Below, in pieces: positions 56,080 through 64,000 of a stretch of DNA of 64,000 bases. The position numbers and the translations under genes are program-made. The DNA is taken from the NCBI RefSeq assembly GCF_963678635.1, contig NC_087063.1:60272759-60336758 (forward strand). Direction: 5' to 3'. The notes under the pieces were generated by a model. It was given only the letters and a program-made list of their open reading frames with translations. It made no database searches and had not been told where the DNA came from. The stretch comes from Symsagittifera roscoffensis (Eukaryota; Xenacoelomorpha; Acoela; Convolutidae). Every line of letters begins with the position of its first letter. Within the stretch, counting starts at the first letter, position 1.

Positions 56080-56945
56080 CCATGTCTGATTTTGAGTTTT
56101 TTTCGTTGTTCATGTTATATCGACTAGGTCATTTTAGATTGCGTAAATTTGAGGGCAATTTATACACGTTTCGAATGTTGTGTTTTAGTTTGGATGGGTC
56201 GTTGAAATTCTTAAATTTTTTGACAACAGATTTGTATTCGGCTCATTGGGTTTCGACTAAAAACTTATCGCCTTTAATGCAGCTCGGTAAACAGTTTTCA
56301 ATTCTTAGGGGCTGCTTATGAACTTCACCCGATTTAAACATGAAAATTTATATCTGTAATTTTACAAATTTTGTCATGTTCAAAAAAAGTACAAAAAAAG
56401 TAATTCTTTCCAACATAATTTTTTTTCATTTTTTTTTCATTCAAAAATTTGTAGCAAAATGTGTTTTTTGCATCGCATGTGCTTATTTTTTGTAAACGAA
56501 ATCGGCTATTTGACTTTGATTTTAAATGTTGCGTAGCTTAGCGGGAGAAATTTGCAAAATACTTTTGCCTGTTTTAGAAGCGATGGGTCGTAATTTCTTT
56601 TCGACTTAACAAAGATTGACACAAATTTTTTTGTCTTTTTTGCGACTCGGTCATTTATTATTCTCAACGCCTGCTAAGGTTGTCTATGAGCTCCATCAAA
56701 GACCGGGGTAAGTATTTTTTGGAGAATAGTTTTTTTTCTGGTGACCTAACATTTGTAGTATAGTTTTTTGAAGTTTTTTCAAATCACAATTTCTGCTAAA
56801 TTGCTCTATATCTATTCAACATTTTTGATGCATTAATTTAATTGTATCGCAATTGTTGCGAAGGTCTACTTCGCATCTGTGTAAAAGTATCTGTTTCAGT
56901 AGAAGATGTTGAGTATAAGTGGGGGGGCGTGGCTGACTCTATGTA
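56080..56945. repeat. 3' part of chromo-barrel repeat unit 2, ending in a G-tract module
   Basis: It matches 51284-52111. The first 240 bp are almost identical, then similarity drops. It ends in a 7-G tract and CGTGGCTGACTCTATGTA. Confidence 0.65.
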
Positions 56946-58205
56946 CAAAGATACGTAATAGATTCCGGGTCAGCCTCGCTATGTATTAACTTTGGGTATA
57001 GAATCTACAAGGTATTAACATAGGGAATACTAATGGTAAGGTTTTGGTGTGATGGTAAGAAAAAGAGAAAAGGTTTTTTTTCTGGTTTTTGTGTTTAAAT
57101 GTCTGGCTTTTTCGCAAAAAATTTTGGCGCGTTTTATCTAATTGTTAAATATGACTGGTTAATTACGTGTAGTTTTTAGAATGAAGGTCCTGTAATGAGA
57201 ATGAAGGTCCTGTTTTTAAAAAACTACACGTCATTCTAAAAACTACACTAAAAACTACATGTCATTCTAAAAGTTACGTGTAGTTTTTAGAATGAAGGTC
57301 CTGTAATTATTTTTTTGGTTCAGATTTTTTCGGATTTTTGTGTCGGATTTTTTCTCAAGATGTACTTTACTAGCTGAATTTAAGTAGAATTATCTCAAAA
57401 CTCCTAATGAAATAAATTGAGCTTCTATCTCAATTTAGTATTTTCTCAAACTCTGCTCCATCTACTATCTTCCAACTTAATCCAATTTGTACAAAATTTT
57501 CCTTAAAAATTGAAATTCAGATGCAAAAATGTACCGTTTCAACGGACGTTCAATAATCCGAAGCAGAATTATTACCATAAAAACTTTGCTAAAGTTTTTT
57601 CAATGATTTTCTCAATCTCATAACTGTATATTACTGTTTAAAATCTGAATTTCTCTATTGAAGTAAATTTTTAGTTGAGAATGATGTATATCAATATCTT
57701 AAAATTTTCAAAAAAATTAGCAAAAAGATATATTTTTTTCATATTTCCAGGTCATTTATCAATTAATTATCAGAAATAATCAGAAAACTATCAGAAAACC
57801 ATAATTCTTAATAAATCAACCCCCCTCTTCTGCTTAAAAACGCACTACTCTATTAACACTTTTACAAGCAGTAAACACGGAAAACTTTAAAATAGTATTT
57901 ATACAAAAATGAAAATTTTACTGAACAGTTTGTTGTGTATTTTTGAAGTAATCACCTGTTTTTTTTTCAGGCATCCTTCTATTATATTTGTACTTTTTGT
58001 TGAATAATTGAACCGACTCTTGACAAATTGTTTTCGACTTATAATTGTGTTAAGTAAATTGTTAGGAGTTCAATTCAATTGTTCAGTTCCCTACAGTTTT
58101 TCAGTTTTCATGCCAAATTCACTCATATAAAATCAACTTTTAAGTCACTTAGAGTCATATAGAGTTAAAAGTTTCTTCGATTGTTTTTTTTTTAACTGTG
58201 AGCAT
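56946..58205. other. AT-rich spacer and partial repeat unit 3
   Basis: 57350-57870 duplicates 54150-54620. 57930-58205 matches the start of units 1 and 2 with a good TTTTTTTTCAGGCATCC acceptor-like word. No coding sequence recognised. Confidence 0.5.
57168..57306. repeat. Cluster of short inverted repeats
   Basis: GTAGTTTTTAGAATGAAGGT (twice) and its inverse AACTACACGTCATTCTAAAA (twice) alternate within 140 bp, so the segment can fold into long hairpins. A single related word ATAGGTTTTGGAATGAAGGT is at about 59157. It looks like a local palindromic rearrangement. Confidence 0.75.
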
Positions 58206-58940
58206 TTCAGTGACAGCAAAAAATTGATAAGTCATTGTATGGATGAGCTCCGCGTGGTCTCATGGTACTTCAAAAACGCAGGCTGTCTCATTAGATCAAT
58301 TCTTCTTCAGGAGACTCTAAGTAGTAGACTCTTTTTTCTCTAAGTAATTTTTTCCAACATAATTTTTCAGAAAAAAAGACTTGTCAATTTTTCATTCAAT
58401 ATTTTGTATTGAAATGTGTTTTTTTGCATCGCTTGCGTTTTTTTAAACAAGTTCGGCTTATCGGCTTTGTTTTCTAATGTTGCATAGTTTCGCGGAAGAA
58501 TTTTTTCAAAATTTTTTTGTCTGTTTCACAAGGGATGAACGTAATTTTTATGATTTGAAAAATTTTAACTTGTTTTTTATTATGGCTACAGTTCTTTTCG
58601 GCCTAACAAGGGTTGATCGAAAATGTTTGCCTTTTTTTCCGGCTCGGTCATTGATTCTCAAGGCTGTCTATGAGCTCCATCAAAGAGCGAGGTATGTATT
58701 TTTTGTAGAATAGTTTTTCTGGTGACCTAACAATTGTAGTATATTTTTTTTCGAGTTTTTTCAAGTCGTGTTTTCTGCTTAATTGTTTTATTTTTATTCA
58801 TCTTTTTTTTTGCTTTGTTTTATTTGTATCGCAATTGTTGTGAAGCTCCACTTTGCCGCCTCTGTGTAAAATTATCTGTTTCAGTAGTAGATGTTGAGGA
58901 TAAAGTGGGGGGGGGGGGGCGTGGCTGACCCTATGTATTA
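58206..58940. repeat. Partial chromo repeat unit 3, chromo-barrel part deleted
   Basis: It starts with the CAGGCTGTCTCATTAGATCA block, then jumps to sequence matching 51620-52111, skipping the chromo-barrel ORF. It ends in a 13-G tract and CGTGGCTGACCCTATGTA. The 78-aa ORF 58477-58713 has no recognised domain. Confidence 0.6.
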
Positions 58941-59814
58941 TGATAAGGTATAGATTCCGGATCAGCCTCGCTATATACTAACATTGAGTATAGAGTCTGC
59001 AATGTATTAAGATAGGGAATATCAATTGTAAAGTATCGATGAAATGGCAAGAGAAAAAAAATGGTATTTTTTTGGTTTTTCTGTTGAACTGTCTAGTTTC
59101 TTCGCAAAAATTTTGGCGCGCTTTATCTAATTGTTAAATATCACTGATTAATTACGTATAGGTTTTGGAATGAAGGTCATGTAATTAGTTTTTTTGGTTC
59201 ATCGTAAGTCAATGGAAAGAGTTTTTGGGCAAAAATTGAAATTTTTATCAAAAAACTGAAAATAAAAAAAACTTAAAACGCGATCGGATTTGGTATGATT
59301 CGACTTAATATTTTTTTTATTAAGCAATCTTTTTTAAAAACATTTTTCTGAAGCTATTATAACACCTAATGAAACTTCGAAAAAAAATGCAAAACTTTTA
59401 GGCATTTGGAGGAAAATTGCAAAAACCTCATAGTTTTGGATAATTTATTTTTTGCTTCTGATCTAATAGAAAAAGTATACCAATTATCAGAATTAAAAAT
59501 TCAGCCCAAGTTGTTTTTTAATTGACATCGTGTTGAGACAATGAAAAAAATATGGATTTTTCCACAAATTCCTCTCAATACATTGACATACGATAAAGTT
59601 CACCATAATTTGAGCTAAAATGCGTGTTATAGAATGCTCTGAACATATAAAGTTCATATAATCTGAATCAACATTGAAACTTCTGATTTATCGGGAAAAT
59701 AGGGAAATTAATCGTAATATTTGAGAAACTAAAGTAAAAATTAATCAATTTATTCCAAAGTTTTCCATTTTCAACCTTTTATTAGGTTTTTTGTCCAGTT
59801 CAGGGAGAACTTTA
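58941..59814. other. AT-rich spacer
   Basis: 59390-59800 matches 52380-52800; the rest has no recognised feature. Confidence 0.5.
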
Positions 59815-60116
59815 GAAAGTAATTGTATGGATGAGCTTCGCGTAGTCTCATGGTACTTGAAAAATGCAGGCTGTCTGATCAGATCAATTCTTCTTCAGGA
59901 GACTGGTTTTTAGTTCACGAGCTTCCTCTTTGCGTCATTCGAAAATAAAAAAATAGTCGCTGAAGTTTGCTCATTTCAAATCAGTGTTTTCTATCAATTT
60001 CTGAAAAAGAATTTTCTAAGAAGTGGTGTTCACGGTACGGTAGCGAAACTGGATATTGTTTCAGTTAATTGCTACATCTAACGTAAGACCCCATTCTTTT
60101 AGATCGGCAATAGTTT

Positions 60117-60404
60117 GTGAAGTCGCGTGATGGCGTGTACAGGAATGCTCAGATTCTTGAGACTCGTCAAAGCCTTGAAGCGCCAGAAGAAGGCGAGCTA
60201 TTGATATCTACCCAAATTCAGTATTATGTGCACTATACAGGTTTAAATAGACGCCTCGATGAATGGGTCGACGCAAGCAGAATAGACACATTACAGGTAT
60301 GCATTGCCGAAAAAAATTTTGAAAATGATTTCGCACAGATATCTCACGATGACCCTTTTTTCAAGGGTATGATTTCAACTTGGGAGTTACAGATTTATTT
60401 CTGA
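60117..60404 (+). pseudogene. MYST-type chromo-barrel fragment, copy 3
   Basis: It reads KSRDGVYRNAQILETRQSLE, then YYVHYTGLNRRLDEWVDASR, closest to the family signature (YVHY, NRRLDEW). The only upstream starts are GTG or the out-of-frame ATG, because a TAG lies just before; a TTTTAG acceptor-like word at about 60099-60104 precedes. It ends in an unrelated tail (FKGMISTWELQ). The 71-aa minus ORF at 60395-60610 is a shadow. Confidence 0.72.
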
Positions 60405-60859
60405 AAAAAAGACAATCTTCCACAAAAAATTAAACGAGAACGATTGTTCAAATAACAAATTTTTTGTGCTAATGTGGAAACTATAAAAATTCGTGCCAAT
60501 TGGAAAATGAGGGGTGAAAACACTAGAGCATTGTACAAAAGTATGAATTTTCCCTCATGTTGAAATTTCTTAGCCATGTTATTTTTCCCTGTAAATAACT
60601 TTGTCCACACGATATCTCCTCTAGAGGATATTCCCTCTTTCAGGAGACTGGTTTTTAGTTCACGAGCTTCTTCTTTGCGTCATTCGAAAATAAAAATTAG
60701 TCGCTGAAATTTGCTCATTTCAAATCAGTGTTTTCTAACATTTTTTGAAAATTTTTTTCTAAGAAGTGGTGTTCACGGTACGGTAGCGAAACTGGATATT
60801 GTTTCAGTTAAATGCTACATCTAACGTAAGACCCGATTCTCTTAGATCGGCAATAGTTT

Positions 60860-61168
60860 GTGAAGTCGCGTGATGGCGTGTACAGGAATTCTCAGATTCT
60901 TGAGACTCGTGAAAACCTTGAAGCGCCAGAAGAAGGCGAACTATTGAGATCTACCCAGATTCAGTATTATGTGCACTATACAAGTTTAAATAGACGCCTC
61001 GATGAATGGGTCGACGCAAGCAGAATAGACACATTACAGGTATGCATTGCCGACAAAAATTTTGAAAATGATTTCGCACAGATATCTCACGGTGACCCTT
61101 TTTTCAAGGGTATGATTTCAACTGATTGTTCATATAGCGAATTTTTTGTGCTAATGTGGAAACTGTAA
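60860..61168 (+). pseudogene. MYST-type chromo-barrel fragment, copy 4
   Basis: It lies 743 bp downstream of copy 3 as a tandem duplicate. It reads KSRDGVYRNSQILETRENLE then YYVHYTSLNRRLDEWVDASR; Gly to Ser in the YTGL turn. No acetyltransferase part follows. Its 3' flank (about 61125-61195) is again the module shared with the LTRs and leads directly to the LTR copy at 61380. Confidence 0.72.
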
Positions 61169-61379
61169 AAATTCGTGCCAATTGAAAAATGAGGCATAGT
61201 ACAATAGTATGAATTTTCCCTTATGTTGAAATTTCTTAACCATATTAGTTTTCCCTGTAAATAACTTTGTCCACGCGATATCTCCTCTAGAGGATATTCC
61301 CTTCTTAAGTAAGATCTTCACTTCTATCACATAAGTAGTGTTTAGTTTCAGGTTGTTAATATCTTGTAACAATCGCCCA

Positions 61380-62244
61380 AATACTACAAAGCGACGGAGC
61401 GTAGAAAAAAAAACCTATTAACGACTGGCAAGCGTCAGTTACCACCATTCTACTCGTTTTTTACCGTCTAGACCTAGCCAGTTGAATTTCTGGTCTGTTT
61501 AGGGCTAAGTAAAAAGTTACTATTTTTAGGCCATCAGTCAAACGACTTTTGATCAGCTTTCGTTTACATGCGAACACAACCACATAGCTGAGTCTCGGAT
61601 CCTCAGACTACGTGACTGCTGATAAAAACACGGCTCGAACACCCTATGTTTTTTGTTGACAGTTCTATATTAAATCCATTGGAGATGGATTGACCCTTTC
61701 CTCTTTCTAGCTACTCATTTTCTAAAATATCAGATAATACCGGTGTCAATTCAAACGTTTTATTGCATCAGAGTAGCTAAAAAGATAGTTTACTACCTTC
61801 TTTCACCATATATCAGTCACTGGGGGACCAAGACTCCGCTTCCGTGTTCTCCTTGTAATAACGTTGTTATTACTCTCAATTCGTGGCACGGCAGGGTCCT
61901 GCTGAATACTCCTTCCCCACTGAAGCCTCCTTTCCCACTATTTTCCTCTGCTAAGGGTCTTATCGTGCGTGATTGTCACGATAAGAAGCTTCGCTTTCTC
62001 GTGTTGACGTGCAACTGTTTTTCACTATATTTGCTGTTGTTCTGATTTTCTCACCCTTTTCAGTCAAAATGGCCGTTTTACGTATTTCTGAGAAATATTC
62101 ACTCGTCAATCGAAATTTTAAAAAATTGAAACTTCCACAATATTTCGATCCTCCTTTCAAGCACTTTTCCGTTGTTAGGGCGTTTTCTCTCCAATTCGTG
62201 CTTCGCCGGAAGGTTGCGCTGTGCCAGTCTGGCAGAATGGCACA
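61380..62244 (-). mobile_element. LTR-like repeat (divergent family A copy), probable 3' LTR
   Basis: It matches the LTR middle and right parts in order: ACGACTGGCAAGCGTC, CTCGTTTTTTACCGTC, CATAGCTGAGTCTCGGATCC, AAAACACGGCTCGAACACC, GGAGATGGATTGACCCTTTC, then GGCAGAATGGCACA at the right end (62244). On the minus strand it starts TGTGCCATTCTGCC and follows a TGTCCGGGGAGTG purine tract. It is clearly more diverged than copies 1-3. Confidence 0.6.
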
Positions 62245-62257
62245 CACTCCCCGGACA
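62245..62257 (-). promoter_or_regulatory. Polypurine tract adjoining the second LTR
   Basis: Minus strand TGTCCGGGGAGTG directly before TGTGCC. Same word and position as 9908-9920. Confidence 0.55.
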
Positions 62258-63014
62258 GTCCCCATCAATGTCCCTATTGATCGCATAACACCGGGTTATC
62301 GTCAAGTAGTGTTCCAGTTCTCTATAATCAATCTTACAAATCGCATTAGAAAATGAAATTTATCTACTCCACCTCAACTCACTACGTGTCACAAAACGCA
62401 TCATACTACATCCTACTGCCTTTCAACATTTTCACAAAACTTGCACCATGAGGAGTGTCCTAGATAAAATTTCTTTTCTGACTACTTACGTCATCTTGCC
62501 ATAAAACTTCTTTTCGCTCTTTACTGATTAAAAAGTTGGGACGTGGCACGGCCACGCACCCGTTAAAATTAACTTAACGTCACTCACCAAGTATAATCAG
62601 TTATTTATGCAGTTCTCCTCAAAATTAAAACTAAGAAACTCTGTGGCTAGGAAAGTTATTGAGTTACTCAACCTCTCCGAGCGAGCTTAACCGAACTCAC
62701 CATGTCGCCACACAGTGAATATGTGTCTTACACAGGTTAAAAACTTCAGTCGTGTTTAAATAGGTAAATATACTCACCTATGTTCTCCATATATATATAA
62801 ATAGCACGACTAAAATTTTCTTTCAACAATTTCAACAATTGCAACAATTTCAAAGTTTGGTCTGACCAAACCGGATCAAAACAAAAAGTTTAACAGTTTC
62901 AATAATCAAACTTGATTGGTTAGTTCAAGTTTTAACGCACAAAGACAATCAAGTTTTTCTCCTTCTCTCCCTTTCTTCTTTACGTCTTCACTTCTCGTCT
63001 TCGTTCCATCATCC
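62258..63014 (-). other. 3' untranslated region of the second large element
   Basis: About 757 bp, nearly the same length as 9921-10695 and loosely alignable with it. It contains a 15-bp palindrome TTTGGTCTGACCAAA (62856-62870), short CAACAATTT repeats (62823-62850) and TATATATAAATAG (62791-62804). No coding sequence recognised. Confidence 0.45.
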
Positions 63015-64000
63015 TCATTCCATTGCTTCTCCATCCTGATATTCAGCTTCACTGTCTTCTAGAACTTTTTCCAACATGTCCATGGAATTGCGGGCCGTCC
63101 CCCAACTCTCCTGTTCCAACAGCCTCGGTTTGCAACCAGGTAGCAAGTCCACATTCACCTTTTGCTCCCGGTTACTGCAAAAGCTGTTGTGTAGACACAG
63201 GCTCACGTTCCGTTCTAGGTCAGCTCTTAAGACCTCTCTTTTTTCAGTTTCTGTCACACAAGGCGCTCCAGCCACTCGCTTCACCGCCGTGGTAACCGCG
63301 TTTCTGTGCGTTAAGAATGCTATTTTATAGGCTCCCGGTCCTATATCTAGCTGGAAAGATTGATAGGTGTCCGTGTTCCTCGACATATGACGCTTCGCGC
63401 GTTCATACATCCATGATGTCATCACCTCACGAAACCAAGGCATCAACCTTCGCCTTGACCATATCCTTTCAATGGCTTTGGGTATTCTCAGAACCTTGCA
63501 GGTGGTTCTGAAAAGGTCCAAGTTGCGGTTCATCTTTACGTTGCTCAGCTGCTCAGGTGTCGGCACGGCCGTCTCCTGCTCACTTGTGCCCGCGTTAGCT
63601 TCCAACCACCTCACTGCCAGCATGGCACTAACCGCCACGATTGACACTTGTTGATTCTGATCGGGCAATCCCGTGGAGTACAACTCCTCCACGTCCCATA
63701 CTAATACCATATTCCCGCGTTTGGGGTACCATAACGTCTGCGCTAGACAGTGACAAGGATACTCCCCATGGGTCATCAGTATGTTCCTTCGGGTCCGATA
63801 CCCTGAAGCTCCCAGCAACGGTTCCACTTCCATCATAATTCTATGCACATCGTCCTTTTCTTCTATGGTGGGGAATTCAGTGGGTAACGCTCCAGTCGCT
63901 TTCTGCTCTTGGAACTCGCTCACATTACCCTCGTTAAATCTCATGAACTCTTCTCCCACTACGTCTTGCATCTCGCCTTCAGATCTCTTCGGGGCGGCCC
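63015..64000 (-). CDS. Unrecognised large retroelement-associated protein, C-terminal part (open to window edge)
   Basis: An uninterrupted reading frame on the minus strand enters from beyond 64000 (AAPKRSEGEMQDVVGEEF spans the first internal Met at 63971) and stops at 63015. Shared with 10696-11655 are HRIMMEVEPLLGASG, LMTHGEYPCHCLAQTLWYP, DLFRTTCKVLRIP, RRRLMPWFREVMTSWMYE, QLDIGPGAYK, FLTHRNAVTTAVKR, LHNSFCSNRE and an acidic end. No signal peptide, membrane segment or known catalytic motif. Conservation of blocks between two diverged copies, with the frame intact here, argues for a real protein. Confidence 0.65.
   Translation of the reverse strand, partial: AAPKRSEGEMQDVVGEEFMRFNEGNVSEFQEQKATGALPTEFPTIEEKDDVHRIMMEVEPLLGASGYRTRRNILMTHGEYPCHCLAQTLWYPKRGNMVLVWDVEELYSTGLPDQNQQVSIVAVSAMLAVRWLEANAGTSEQETAVPTPEQLSNVKMNRNLDLFRTTCKVLRIPKAIERIWSRRRLMPWFREVMTSWMYERAKRHMSRNTDTYQSFQLDIGPGAYKIAFLTHRNAVTTAVKRVAGAPCVTETEKREVLRADLERNVSLCLHNSFCSNREQKVNVDLLPGCKPRLLEQESWGTARNSMDMLEKVLEDSEAEYQDGEAME

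Noticed and set aside
55850-56113. 87-aa minus ORF
   Set aside because: It runs across 200 N of assembly gap.

Overview
This is an AT-rich eukaryotic window, most likely from a nematode and plausibly Caenorhabditis or a relative. The signs are short nematode-style TTTTCAG splice acceptors, a MYST-acetyltransferase-like chromo-barrel fragment, and a dense mix of Ty3/gypsy, CR1-like LINE and Penelope-like elements. There is no sign of a bacterial or phage genome. I see no rRNA, tRNA or CRISPR array and no intact host gene. The species assignment is inference. Almost everything is transposon-derived and most coding regions are broken.

Layout. 1-2510 is a long LTR-like repeat ending in a TGGTCGAATGTCACA type motif. 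2526-7051 is a minus-strand CR1-like LINE: an intact SGNH-esterase ORF, a PHD-like finger, an ORF1-type protein, AP-endonuclease and reverse transcriptase, mostly frameshifted. 7130-8300 holds a 330-bp dispersed repeat, a Penelope-like 3' tail and unassigned sequence. 8305-9907 is an LTR copy, whose closest relative in the window is 31260-32831. Between this pair lies about 20 kb of minus-strand coding sequence: gag, protease, RT and integrase of a Ty3/gypsy element (28350 down to about 21100), a broken macro (ADP-ribose-binding) domain (about 20985-20460), and then a 9.4-kb reading region (20080-10696) coding for a large protein I do not recognise. A second member of that protein family, also followed by the same polypurine tract and LTR start, occupies 62245-64000 and runs off the window. 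One economical reading is a giant LTR retroelement with a very large 3' coding region; the alternative is nested elements.

32832-35755 is a near full-length Penelope-like element (plus strand) with a PHD finger between RT motifs B and C and a C-terminal GIY-YIG endonuclease. It abuts an inverted LTR copy. 36955-49140 is a mosaic tandem array built from the same LTR interrupted by head-to-head 5'-truncated Penelope copies, with exact periods of 2320 bp and 3589 bp.

49930-61380 is a second repeated region carrying four copies of a MYST-type chromo-barrel domain fragment, with variable G-tracts, AT-rich spacers and a 200-N assembly gap. It runs into an LTR copy (61380-62244). The chromo-barrel module's 3' flank also occurs inside the two sister LTRs, which ties the chromo repeats to the LTR family.
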